From: JBEDUK01 sp963781595
GTDB lineage: Bacteria; Actinomycetota; UBA4738
Direction of reading: 5' to 3'
Length of the DNA stretch: 64,000 bases
Assembly (NCBI GenBank): GCA_963781595.1
Contig: CAWAGG010000001.1
Span: 124,001 to 188,000 of the forward strand
The translations under genes were made by a program, and so were the position numbers. This document shows, one piece after another, positions 9,197-17,546 of the stretch; within the stretch, counting starts at the first letter, position 1; each line of letters starts with the position of its first letter. The notes under the pieces are model-generated. The model ran no database searches. It saw only the letters and a program-made list of their open reading frames with translations, and was not told the origin of the DNA.

Positions 9197-10302
9197 GTGC
9201 GGTCGTGCGCCTCGGGCACGTCCGGCGCCGCCGGGGCCGTCGCCTGGACGGGGCCGGCTTCCAGACCGACGGGCACCGGCTCGATGTCCTCGCGGCTCGC
9301 CTTCCGCATCAGGATCCGATCGACGACCTTCGCGACGAACCGATCCGCGTTCATGCCCTGGTAACGAACCGCATCGATCGTCTCGGTGGTGATCGAACCC
9401 GTCGACTCGCGGATGATCTCGCCCATGTCCACCTCGTCCATGACCTCTCGCGTGACCGCGGCGAGGTCGACGCGGTTCAGGATCTCCTGGATGTCCACCC
9501 GGTCGGCGATCGCGTTGATGTCCACCCGGTCGATGATCGCCCCGATGTCGATGCGCGACGCGATCGCGTCGATATCGATCCGGTCGATGATCGCCCCGAT
9601 GTCGACGCGGGCGACGATCGCGTCGATGTCCAGGCGCGCGACGATCCGGTCGAGGTCGGCCTTCGCGATGATGCCGTTGACGTCGGCACGATCGATCACG
9701 TCCTGGATGTCGACCCGCCGGACGATGTCGTCGAGGTCGATGCGATCGATCACCCCCGCCGCCACGGGCGGGATCATCGCGTCGATCAGCGCCGCGGCGG
9801 TGCGTTCCCGCTCGCGCTGCTCGTCGCGCTCGACCTCGGCGCGCTCGGAGAGCCACCGGAGGCCCGCGCGGATCGGCAGGCCGATCACGGTTCGCTCCGT
9901 GACGAACGCCGCCGCCGGGCGCGCCGCCTCGGAGGCGGACCGCACGGCGATCGCCGTCGTCCGGACCGCGTCGACCGCGAGCCCGGCGCCGGCGGCGAGG
10001 AGCATCGAGAGCGTCCCGTCCATCGGCTCGCCCTCCTCGGACCCGGGCGCGTCCGCGCCGCTGAGGCCGCGGAGCAGGCTCTCGAGCGCCGCGACGGCCA
10101 GGCCGACCGCACCCACGAGCACCGAGACGAGCCCCTCCAGCCCGGCATCCGCACGGCCGAGGGTGCGACCGATCGCCACCTCGGAACCGGACGACTCGCC
10201 CGCCGGCTCGACGACCACGTCGTCCGCCCGGTCGGGGGGTTCCTCGGCCACGTCGTGTAGCTCGACCCGCCTGAGGTGTTGCCCGTTCCCCTCCGTCTTC
10301 AT
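9193..10302 (-). CDS. Protein with tandem isoleucine/aspartate repeats, coupled to RDD protein
   Basis: A 369-residue protein; the ATG at 10302 follows AAAGGTGG. The N-terminal half has alanine/glycine-rich helical segments (GLEGLVSVLVGAVGLAVAAL; MLLAAGAGLAVDAV) that could touch or cross the membrane. About residues 185-300 are an unbroken row of near-identical units of 11-14 residues of the form IDRVDIxAIxxR (RVDIGAIIDRIDIDAIASRI; RVDINAIADRVDIQEILNRV). The DNA shows matching repeats of GTCGATGTC/GATCATCG type on the plus strand between about 9430 and 9750. Regular Asp/Arg and Ile spacing suggests a solenoid or long amphipathic rod. I recognise no named domain. It overlaps the RDD gene by four bases. 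Confidence 0.8.
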   Translation of the reverse strand: MKTEGNGQHLRRVELHDVAEEPPDRADDVVVEPAGESSGSEVAIGRTLGRADAGLEGLVSVLVGAVGLAVAALESLLRGLSGADAPGSEEGEPMDGTLSMLLAAGAGLAVDAVRTTAIAVRSASEAARPAAAFVTERTVIGLPIRAGLRWLSERAEVERDEQRERERTAAALIDAMIPPVAAGVIDRIDLDDIVRRVDIQDVIDRADVNGIIAKADLDRIVARLDIDAIVARVDIGAIIDRIDIDAIASRIDIGAIIDRVDINAIADRVDIQEILNRVDLAAVTREVMDEVDMGEIIRESTGSITTETIDAVRYQGMNADRFVAKVVDRILMRKASREDIEPVPVGLEAGPVQATAPAAPDVPEAHDRT

Positions 10303-10405
10303 CGAGACCACCTTTCGGGATAGCATCTGGGGCCTTCGAACCGACCCGAAGGTGCAGTCTCGCACGAGACGACCGCCCGTTGGAGAGTGGAGAGCGAGGG
10401 GACCA

Positions 10406-11874
10406 GTGGCGAGGTCGAACGGCAAGGCGACGACGAAGACGAGAACGCCGGTCCGAAGGGGCGCGGTCACCGGGAACGGCGGCACGCCATCCGCGGTGAA
10501 GCGCGCGAGGGCGGTCGCGATCCCGCCGAGCGCCGCGGAGCGCATGGCCGCGGGCAAGGCGTTGCGCAAGGACGTCGCCCGCGAGGCGCACGGGGAGTGG
10601 TCACCGGCCGCGGGCCGGTCCGACCCGATCTCGTTGCTCGAGGGACAGGGCAAGGACCGGATCCAGGAGCTGCTGCCGGTCCGCTACGGGCGGATGGCGT
10701 CCTCGGCGTTCGCGTTCCTCCGCGGCTCGGCGATCGTGATGGCCGAGGATCTCTCGCATACGCCTGCGTCCGGGATCTCCGTCCAGGCGTGCGGCGACGC
10801 GCACCTCGCGAACCTGGGCATCTTCGCCACCCCCGAGCGCAACCTCGTGTTCGACCTGAACGACTTCGACGAGACGCTCCCCGGCCCGTGGGAGTGGGAC
10901 CTGAAGCGGCTCGCCGCGAGCTTCGTCGTCGCCGGTCGCCACCGTGGGTTCTCCGACGCGCAGAACCGGCTCGCGGCGATCAGCATGACCCGCACGTACG
11001 CGCTTCGGATGCGGGAGTTCGCCGCGATGGGCCTGCTCGACGTCTGGTACGCGCGGATCGACGTCGACACGATCGTCGCCGCGATGAAGGGCGAGCTGCG
11101 CAAGCGCTCCCAGAAGACGGTCGAGAAGACGTGGACGCGCGACAGCCTGCAGGCGCAGGCGAAGCTGACGGAGGTGGTCGACGGGGCCCGCCGGATCAAG
11201 CACGCCCCCCGCTCGTCGTCAGCCTCCGCGACAGCGAGGTCGCAGACCCCGAGTTCATCCGAAAGACGTTCGAGGACTATCGCAGGTCGCTGAACGACGA
11301 CCGCAAGCACCTGCTCTCGCGGTACCGGTTCGTTGACGTCGCGCTCAAGGTCGTCGGCGTCGGCAGCGTCGGCACGTACTGCGTGATCGTCCTGCTCGAG
11401 GGTCAGGGCGACGACGATCCGCTGTTCCTGCAGGTCAAGCAGGCGACGTCGTCGGTCCTGGAACGGCACCACCGTTCGAGCCGGTACAAGAACCACGGCC
11501 AGCGGGTGGTGGTGGGCCAGCGCCTGACGCAGGCGGCCAGCGACATCTTCCTCGGGTGGATCCGCGGGCGCGGCGAGGCCCATCGAGACTTCTACTGGCG
11601 GCAGCTCCGCGACGCGAAGGGTTCGATCGACCTCGAGACGATCCAGCCCGCGGGGTTCGCCCTCTACGCGCAGCTGTGCGGCGCCGGCCTCGCGCGGGCG
11701 CACGCGCGCTCGGGCGACGCCGCCGCGATCACGGGCTACGTGGGCACGGGGAACACGTTCCCGAACGCGATCGCGGCGTTCGCCGAAGCGTACGCGGACC
11801 AGACGGAGCGTGACTATGGGCTGCTCGGCGAGGCCGTGGCGTCGGGCCGCATCCAGGCCACGCCCGGCGTCTGA
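10406..11874 (+). CDS. DUF2252 family protein, copy 2, single frameshift
   Basis: This is a paralogue of the gene at 1505-2920, with CGDAHLANLGIF, FDLNDFDETLPGPWEWD and the C-terminal FYWRQLRDAKGS and GAGLARAHARSGD. The GTG at 10406 follows GAGGGGACCA, and the N-terminus is lysine/arginine-rich. Reading frame is lost at the run of six C at 11205-11210: the frame after it resumes as PLVVSLRDSEVADPEF, exactly as if one C were missing. No other lesion is seen, so this may be a consensus error in an intact gene of about 490 residues rather than a true pseudogene. Function unknown as for copy 1. Confidence 0.85.
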
Positions 11875-11907
11875 GGTTCGCGGAGGTTCGACCTTCGCGC
11901 TGCGGTG

Positions 11908-12597
11908 CTACGCGTCGGGGTCGCCGACGAACGGGAGCTCCTCCGGGTGACGCTCGCTCACCACGAGGATGTGGATGCTGACGACCAGGATCCACGCCGG
12001 GAAGACCAGCTCGACCCACGGCGAGATGCCGACGCTGATCAGCAGCACAGCGGCCGAGACGTAGCCGAAGATCGCGAGCCACCGGGGCATCACGCCCGTC
12101 CGGATCGTGATCGTCGCGGTCGCGATCGTGAAGACCCCGGCCATCCGCATCGCGTAGATGTTCAGGAGCTGGGCGCTGATCCTCCGTCCCACAGCGAACG
12201 TTCCGCTGGAGATCGACTTCGACGTCGCCTCCGCGATCAGTCCACCGGCGAACGCGCCGGCGACGAAGAGCATCGCGACGAACAGCAGCCCGCTGCCCAG
12301 GAACACCGTCGCGAAGAACCGATCCTCGCGCGCCCCGATCCGGTCGCGGACGACCCCGATGAACCACAGGAACGCGATCCCGGCGAACGGCAGGAGGTTC
12401 AGGGCGACCGCAACGGCGGTGCGGCGGCCGCTGTCGGAGAGCCAGATGGTCGACGCGTGCTTCCCCGCCGGCACGGCCGCGAGGAGCAGGGCGAGCGCGG
12501 CCCCGAGGAGCAACGCGAACACGATCCCCGCGATCGCGGCGGCGCGTGGCGTCCGGAGCTCGCGGCCGCTCGCCGCCGAGCCAGGATCCTTGCTCAT
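11908..12597 (-). CDS. Hypothetical integral membrane protein
   Basis: A 229-residue protein with the ATG at 12597 behind GGCGGGGAGAG. Six hydrophobic segments are visible: AAAIAGIVFALLLGAALALL; VAVALNLLPFAGIAFLWFIG; FFATVFLGSGLLFVAMLFV; MRMAGVFTIATATITIRTG; WLAIFGYVSAAVLLISVGI; and FPAWILVVSIHILVVSE. No catalytic motif or named domain is recognised. It converges on the DUF2252 gene and is divergent from the DUF1345-like gene at 12718 with only 120 bases between, so the two membrane proteins may share a control region. Confidence 0.8.
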   Translation of the reverse strand: MSKDPGSAASGRELRTPRAAAIAGIVFALLLGAALALLLAAVPAGKHASTIWLSDSGRRTAVAVALNLLPFAGIAFLWFIGVVRDRIGAREDRFFATVFLGSGLLFVAMLFVAGAFAGGLIAEATSKSISSGTFAVGRRISAQLLNIYAMRMAGVFTIATATITIRTGVMPRWLAIFGYVSAAVLLISVGISPWVELVFPAWILVVSIHILVVSERHPEELPFVGDPDA

Positions 12598-12717
12598 CGT
12601 CTCTCCCCGCCGGGCGCGCGCCAGGACCTCCGTCCGCGGCCGGCGGGCTCCATGCGCAGCATATCCCCCCGGCACCCGTGGTCGGCGGGCTCGCCGCGGG
12701 CGGTATCGTTCCGCCCT

Positions 12718-13374
12718 GTGGTGACCGGATCGGAGAAGGGCGAACGCCGCTGGCCGATGGCCGCTGCCGTCCTCGCCGCCGGACTGATGCGGATCCTCCT
12801 TCCCTCGGAGCTCAGGGTCCGAGACGCGCGGCCCGCGTTCTTCCTCCTACTCGTCGTCCTCGTGGCGGCATTGATGATCGGCGACCCGGGCCGCATCGAT
12901 CGCCAGAAGACCTGGCTGCGGGTCCTGACCGGCGTCCTCATCGGACTGATCACGGTGGTCAACGGAGCCTCGGCCGTCCGCCTCGTGGTCAGCATCATCT
13001 ACACCCAACCGTTCACCCAGCAGGCGCGGACCCTGCTCGTGTGCGGCGGCGTGATCTGGCTCACGAACGTCATCGCGTTCGGCCTCTGGTACTGGGACCT
13101 CGACCGCGGCGGTGCGGCTGCGCGCGCAGCCGGGTCGAGCATCGGTCCCGCGTTCGTGTTCCCAGAGATGGCGAACCCCGAGCTGGTGCGGGAGGGGTGG
13201 TATCCGAGTTTCGTCGACTACTTGCACCTGTCGTTCAACACGGCGATGGCGTTCAGCCCGACCGACGTCTCGGCGATCAGGCCATGGGCGAAGCTCATGA
13301 TGATGGCCGAGGAGGCGATCTCGCTCGTCGTGGGGATCCTCGTGATCGCCCGCGCGGTGAACATCCTGACGTAG
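12718..13374 (+). CDS. DUF1345-like integral membrane protein
   Basis: A 218-residue protein with about five hydrophobic segments and, near the C-terminus, YLHLSFNTAMAFSPTDVSAI followed by a methionine-rich helix (LMMMAEEAISLVVGILVI). This ending is characteristic of DUF1345-type membrane proteins, whose function is unknown. Two GTG codons at 12718 and 12721 could start translation; neither has a convincing ribosome-binding site, so the N-terminus is uncertain by one residue or more. The next gene, a CPBP protease, follows 51 bases later on the same strand. Confidence 0.75.
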   Translation: MVTGSEKGERRWPMAAAVLAAGLMRILLPSELRVRDARPAFFLLLVVLVAALMIGDPGRIDRQKTWLRVLTGVLIGLITVVNGASAVRLVVSIIYTQPFTQQARTLLVCGGVIWLTNVIAFGLWYWDLDRGGAAARAAGSSIGPAFVFPEMANPELVREGWYPSFVDYLHLSFNTAMAFSPTDVSAIRPWAKLMMMAEEAISLVVGILVIARAVNILT

Positions 13375-13425
13375 GCGCATCCTGCTGCGGTGCGGACGCG
13401 GCCGGCGCGAGGGAGCGGTCGAACG

Positions 13426-14166
13426 ATGCGGGAGGTGGCGGCAACGGATCGCAAGCCGGGTGGCGTCGCCACGGACGTGGCCGCCGGCGCGCTCACGCTC
13501 GGCTACAACGTCCTGATCAACCGGCTCGTGCCGCCGCGCTGGTACGTGCCGGCGAACCTGGCCGCCGCGGCAACAGCCGTCGCGCTGGCGCGCCGAGCCG
13601 GCGCGAGCCGGCGGGACCTCGGCCTGGCGCCGGGCGCGGCCGCCGAGGGCGTTCGGCTCGGCCTCCGGGCCGCGTCGCCCGTCGTGGTGGGTGTGGCGCT
13701 CGCCGCCGCGGCGCCGGGCACGCGACGGTTCTTCGTCGAGGAGGGGTCCGAGGACGAGACGACCCGGCGGCTCCTGTACGAGACCCTGATCCGGATCCCG
13801 ATCGGCACCGCGCTCGCGGAGGAGGTCATCTTCCGGGGGGCGCTGCTCGGGACGTACGGCCGGCGGCGGGGATGGCGGCGCGCCGTCCTGTGGAGCTCGG
13901 CGCTGTTCGGCGCGTGGCACGTCCTGCCGACCCTCGATACGACGCTCCGGCGGAACCCCGCGACCGAGGGCCTGATCGGGCCCGGGTGGAGGTCCACCCT
14001 CGGAGCGCTCGCCGGCATCGCGCTGGTGACCGGCGCGGCCGGTGCGGCCTTCTCGTGGTTGCGGCTGCGGTCAGGCAGCATCCTGGCGCCGGCCGTGGTG
14101 CACGCCGTCCTCAACGATGCCGGCGACCTCGCCGCCGCGGTGATCAGCCGGCGGGCGGCCCGGTGA
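13426..14166 (+). CDS. CPBP-family intramembrane metalloprotease
   Basis: A 246-residue multi-helix protein with the three CPBP (CAAX protease/Abi, PF02517) signatures in order: EEVIFRGALLG (motif 1, glutamates and arginine), FGAWHVLP (motif 2, histidine) and HAVLNDAGD (motif 3, histidine and asparagine/aspartate). These residues line the zinc-dependent active site within the membrane in characterised homologues. Substrate is unknown; bacterial members process peptides or protect against bacteriocins. The ATG at 13426 was chosen over the GTG at 13390. The last 23 bases overlap the convergent CitE-like gene. Confidence 0.85.
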   Translation: MREVAATDRKPGGVATDVAAGALTLGYNVLINRLVPPRWYVPANLAAAATAVALARRAGASRRDLGLAPGAAAEGVRLGLRAASPVVVGVALAAAAPGTRRFFVEEGSEDETTRRLLYETLIRIPIGTALAEEVIFRGALLGTYGRRRGWRRAVLWSSALFGAWHVLPTLDTTLRRNPATEGLIGPGWRSTLGALAGIALVTGAAGAAFSWLRLRSGSILAPAVVHAVLNDAGDLAAAVISRRAAR

Positions 14167-15106
14167 AGTCACCCAGGGACCGCACCCTCGTCATCCCGGC
14201 CGCCCGGCCACGTATCGCGAGCTGTTCGGCCATCTTCCTCGACGCCTCGTCGATCATCTCCGAGCCGAACATCACCGCGCCCATGAGCTGGACGTCCGTC
14301 GCGTGCGCGTACGCCTCGAGGATCGCCTCGGCCTTGTCGAACTCGTCCTGGGTCGGCGCGAACACCTCGTTCAACACGTCGATCTGCCCCGGATGCAAGG
14401 CCCATTTCCCGTCGTAGCCGAGCGCCCGCGCGCGCAGGGCCATCTCGCGGAAGCCGTCGAGGTCCTTGATCACCAGGTACGGTCCGTCGATCGCCTGGAG
14501 CCCGGCGTTCCGCGCCGCGACGAGGATCCGCGACAGCACGTAGTGCCAGTGATCGCCGGGGTACCCGGGCATCGGCAGGCCCGCCGTCACGGTCGGGAGT
14601 CCGAGCGAGGCGCTCATGTCCGCGGGACCGAAGATCAGGGTCTCGGCGCGATCGGAGGCCTCCGCGATGTCGTCGATGTTCGTCAAACCGGTCGCCGTCT
14701 CGATCTGCAGCTCCAAGCCGATCCTGCGGTCGAGCCCGACCGTGTCCTCGACCTGGCGGAGGAGGTCGTCGACGAACGTCACGTCGGTCGCGTACTCGAC
14801 CTTGGGGACCATCAGGCAGTCGAGGAACGACCCCGCGTTCTCGACGATCTCGATCACGTCGCGGTAGCACCACTTCGTGGGCACGCCGTTGATCCGGACC
14901 ACGACGGTCTTGCCGGTGAAGTCGCCCTCCTTGAGAGCCTGGACGATGTTCGCGCGGGCCTCCTCCTTCGCACCGGGCGCGACGGAGTCCTCCAGATCGA
15001 AGAAGACCTCGTCGGCGGGGAGGCTCGGCGCCTTCGCGAGCATCTTCGGCGACGAACCGGGGACGGACAGGCACGAACGGCGGGGACGGACGGCGCGTTC
15101 GATCAT
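14144..15106 (-). CDS. HpcH/HpaI-type lyase, CitE-like (citryl/malyl-CoA-type)
   Basis: A 320-residue protein from the ATG 15106, preceded by AAAGGA. The family signatures are RRSCLSVPGSSPKMLAKA at the start, EVFFDLEDSVAP near residue 40, VVRINGVPTKW, the glutamate in LELQIETATGL (about residue 150) and FGPADMSASLG. These are the substrate- and Mg-binding segments of the CitE/malyl-CoA lyase group, which cleave or form C-C bonds of 3-hydroxyacyl-CoA thioesters such as malyl-CoA or citramalyl-CoA. No citrate lyase alpha or gamma genes are nearby, so a stand-alone malyl- or citramalyl-CoA-type role is more likely than citrate lyase. It is divergent from the nitroreductase gene. Confidence 0.9.
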   Translation of the reverse strand: MIERAVRPRRSCLSVPGSSPKMLAKAPSLPADEVFFDLEDSVAPGAKEEARANIVQALKEGDFTGKTVVVRINGVPTKWCYRDVIEIVENAGSFLDCLMVPKVEYATDVTFVDDLLRQVEDTVGLDRRIGLELQIETATGLTNIDDIAEASDRAETLIFGPADMSASLGLPTVTAGLPMPGYPGDHWHYVLSRILVAARNAGLQAIDGPYLVIKDLDGFREMALRARALGYDGKWALHPGQIDVLNEVFAPTQDEFDKAEAILEAYAHATDVQLMGAVMFGSEMIDEASRKMAEQLAIRGRAAGMTRVRSLGDFTGPPAG

Positions 15107-15189
15107 GGGTACGGTCCTTTCTCGACGCACGGCGGCGCCGGGCCGCCGGCGCCCTCATGCTACCGGCGAGGAGCGAGGAGGCGATCGGC

Positions 15190-15786
15190 ATGGAGTTCGA
15201 CGACGTCGTTCGGAAACGCCGCATGGTGCGGCGGTTCGCCACGGACGGGCTGGCGCCGGCCATCGTGGAACGGATCCTCCGGAACGCCGCGCGGGCGCCG
15301 TCCGCGGGGTTCTCCCAGGGGTACGCGTTCCTGGTGTTCGACGGCCGCGCGGAGGTCGACCGCTTCTGGTCGGCCATGCGGGGTGGCGGTCGCGAGCCGC
15401 CGTTCGACCCCGAGGTGATGAACGCGCCGCTCATCGTGGTTCCGATGGCGAACGAGGACGCGTACCTCGACCGGTACGCCGAACCCGACAAGGGATGGAC
15501 CGACCGGGACCCGGCGCGCTGGCCGGTCCCCTACTGGTACATCGACACCGGGTTCACGGCGCTGCTCATGCTCTTGACGGCCGTCGACGAGGACCTCGGG
15601 GCGCTGTTCTTCGGGCTTCCCCCCGACGTGACCGACCGGTTCCGCGCGGGGTTCGGCGTTCCGGAGTCCTACGTGCCGATCGGCGCCGTCGCGGTCGGAC
15701 ACCGGACGGACGATCCCGGTCGGGGTTCGGGCGACACGCGCAGGAGGGTCCCGCTGGACGAGCTCGTCCACCGGGGACGGTGGTGA
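15190..15786 (+). CDS. Nitroreductase-family flavoprotein
   Basis: A 198-residue protein; the ATG at 15190 follows AGGAGG, a strong ribosome-binding site. The N-terminal RRMVRRFATDGLAPAIVERI and ILRNAARAPSAGFSQGYAF match the FMN-binding start of the nitroreductase fold. A C-terminal VGHRTDDPG corresponds to the usual end of the domain. Such enzymes use FMN and NAD(P)H to reduce nitro, quinone or other electrophilic compounds; the substrate is unknown. The insert around residues 90-115 with WPVPYWYIDTGFTALLMLL carries the helix that usually forms the dimer interface. Confidence 0.85.
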   Translation: MEFDDVVRKRRMVRRFATDGLAPAIVERILRNAARAPSAGFSQGYAFLVFDGRAEVDRFWSAMRGGGREPPFDPEVMNAPLIVVPMANEDAYLDRYAEPDKGWTDRDPARWPVPYWYIDTGFTALLMLLTAVDEDLGALFFGLPPDVTDRFRAGFGVPESYVPIGAVAVGHRTDDPGRGSGDTRRRVPLDELVHRGRW

Positions 15787-15828
15787 GGGTGGTCGTCCAG
15801 GGCCGGTCGGCGCCGCAGGGTCCGCGGG

Positions 15829-15963
15829 CTACGAACCGTCGCCGCCCTTGCGCGAGCTCGACACCGCGGCGCCGAGCGCGATCAGGCCCAGCACGATCGG
15901 GACGGCGAGCACGACCCAGAAGACAGCCGAAGTGGACATCAGCGCCAACACAGCGCGCAGCAT
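15829..15963 (-). CDS. Possible small single-helix membrane protein
   Basis: A frame of 44 codons (or 36 from the internal ATG at 15939) encodes one strongly hydrophobic helix, VFWVVLAVPIVLGLIALGAA, followed by a charged tail SSSRKGGDGS. It lies in the gap between the nitroreductase and PPK2 genes, on the opposite strand. Composition and the clean helix-plus-tail form favour a real small membrane protein, but there is no homology I can name and no strong ribosome-binding site. Confidence 0.4.
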   Translation of the reverse strand: MLRAVLALMSTSAVFWVVLAVPIVLGLIALGAAVSSSRKGGDGS

Positions 15964-16018
15964 ATCGGCATCTCGCGACCAGCGCCGTGGTCCGGGTATC
16001 GTTCCACCTCGTGAGGCC

Positions 16019-16801
16019 ATGCTCGAGCTGATCGACCTGGATCGCACGGTCCCGAAGGCGACGTACGAGCGGCGGCTGCCCCGTCTCCAGACGCGCCTGT
16101 ACGACCTCGAACGGGCCGTGTCCGAGGCGCGCCTGCCCGTCGCGATCGTCTTCGAGGGCTGGTCCGCCGCAGGCAAGGCCGGGGCGATCCGCGCGACGAC
16201 GGCCCGCCTCGATCCCCGGGGATCGACCGTCGTCCCGATCCTCGCGCCGCGCACGCTCGAGACGCAGTACCCGTGGCTGCATCGTTTCTGGCTGAAGATC
16301 CCCGCCCAGGGACAGATGGTCATCTTCGACACGTCCTGGTACCGGCGGGTGCTGATCGAGCGGATCGAGCGGCAGATCCCGAAGCGCGTGGCCGACGCGT
16401 CCTACCAGGACATCGTCGAGTTCGAGGAGACCCTCGTAGCGGACGGGACCGTGATCGTGAAGTTCTGGCTGCACATCAGCAAGCAGGAGCAGTCGAGGCG
16501 GTTCAAAGCGCTGTTGAGGGACCCGCTGACGGCCTGGCAGGTCACCGACGAGGACCGCGCGCAGCATCAGCGGTACGCGAAGTACCTCTCGGCCGTCGAG
16601 GAGATGCTGGCGCGAACCGACACCGCCGTCGCCCCGTGGGTGATCGTCGAAGGCACGGACAAGCGGTTCGCCCGGCTGAAGATCATGGAGACGATCGTCT
16701 CGACGCTCGAGGCCGCGCTGCAGCGCGCCGGGGTGGACACCGACGGCGCGGGGGCTCAGGCGCAGGTGACCGACATCCTCGGGGAGGACTTCGATGCTTG
16801 A
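16019..16801 (+). CDS. PPK2-family polyphosphate kinase, first of a tandem pair
   Basis: A 260-residue protein with a PPK2 domain. The Walker A-like loop is EGWSAAGKAGAI (about residues 45-56) and the lid/Walker B region reads FDTSWYRRVL. VIVKFWLHISKQEQSRR and PWVIVEGTDKRFARLKIMET follow, all canonical PPK2 blocks. PPK2 enzymes phosphorylate nucleotides using polyphosphate. The ATG at 16019 starts MLELIDLD; the upstream open frame is not conserved. Its stop overlaps the start of a second PPK2 gene by eight bases. The EGWxAAGKxG form of the loop is that seen in the first half of fused two-domain PPK2 proteins. Confidence 0.9.
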   Translation: MLELIDLDRTVPKATYERRLPRLQTRLYDLERAVSEARLPVAIVFEGWSAAGKAGAIRATTARLDPRGSTVVPILAPRTLETQYPWLHRFWLKIPAQGQMVIFDTSWYRRVLIERIERQIPKRVADASYQDIVEFEETLVADGTVIVKFWLHISKQEQSRRFKALLRDPLTAWQVTDEDRAQHQRYAKYLSAVEEMLARTDTAVAPWVIVEGTDKRFARLKIMETIVSTLEAALQRAGVDTDGAGAQAQVTDILGEDFDA

Positions 16802-17501
16802 GCGCCTGGACCTCACGCTCCAGGTCACGCGGGAGGAGTACGGCGAACGCCGTCGCGTGCTGCAGGCCGAGCTCCACGCGCTCGGGTTCCAGGTCTATCA
16901 ACAGAAGCGCCCGGTCGTGATCGTGTTCGAGGGCCCCGACGCCTCCGGCAAGGGCGGCGCGATCAAGCGGGTCACCGGGCGCCTCGACCCGCGCGGCTAC
17001 GTGGTCTGGCCGATCGCGGCGCCGACCGGCGAGGACAAGAACCACCACTACCTCTGGCGCTTCTGGCGCCGGCTCCCGGTCGCGGGACAGATCGCGCTGT
17101 TCGACCGCTCGTGGTACGGGCGCGTCCTGGTCGAGCGCGTCGAGGGCTACGCGACCGAGGACGAGTGGCGCCGCGCGTACCGCGAGATCAACCAGTTCGA
17201 ACGCCAGCTCACGCAGTTCGGCACCGTGGTGATGAAGTTCTGGCTGCAGACCAGCCAGCAGGAACAGCTCCGGCGGTTCAAGGAGCGCGAACGCACGCAC
17301 TACAAGGCGTGGAAGCTCACCGACGAGGACTGGCGGAACCGCGGGAAGTGGGAGGACTACGAGCAGGCTGCGGAGGACATGCTGCTGAAGACCTCGACGC
17401 CGCCCGCCCCGTGGACCGTCGTGGAGGCGAACGACAAGCTGTACGCCCGCATCAAGGTGATGGAGACGGTCGAGGCGACGCTCCGCCGCGAGCTCTCCTG
17501 A
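16794..17501 (+). CDS. PPK2-family polyphosphate kinase, second of a tandem pair
   Basis: A 235-residue protein. The Walker A loop FEGPDASGKGGAIKRV is fully canonical, and so is the second motif LFDRSWYGRVLVERVEG. They are followed by VVMKFWLQTSQQEQLRRF and PWTVVEANDKLYARIKVMET. It starts at the ATG 16794 inside the end of the previous gene, so translation is coupled. By family knowledge the enzyme transfers phosphate between polyphosphate and AMP, ADP or GDP. The two adjacent one-domain genes look like a split version of the fused two-domain (class II) PPK2 arrangement; which nucleotide is used cannot be told. Confidence 0.92.
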   Translation: MLERLDLTLQVTREEYGERRRVLQAELHALGFQVYQQKRPVVIVFEGPDASGKGGAIKRVTGRLDPRGYVVWPIAAPTGEDKNHHYLWRFWRRLPVAGQIALFDRSWYGRVLVERVEGYATEDEWRRAYREINQFERQLTQFGTVVMKFWLQTSQQEQLRRFKERERTHYKAWKLTDEDWRNRGKWEDYEQAAEDMLLKTSTPPAPWTVVEANDKLYARIKVMETVEATLRRELS

Positions 17502-17546
17502 GAGTTCGCGGAGGTGCGCCGCCTGACCGTTCGACCGTGCCCGCCT

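Noticed and set aside
9430..9750. CRISPR-like array
   Set aside because: The regular repeats are in codon frame, of variable sequence, with no spacers, and encode the IDRVDI units of a protein.
14144..14166. Overlap of CPBP and CitE-like genes as annotation error
   Set aside because: Both stops are well placed after conserved ends; a 23-base convergent overlap is ordinary in dense genomes.
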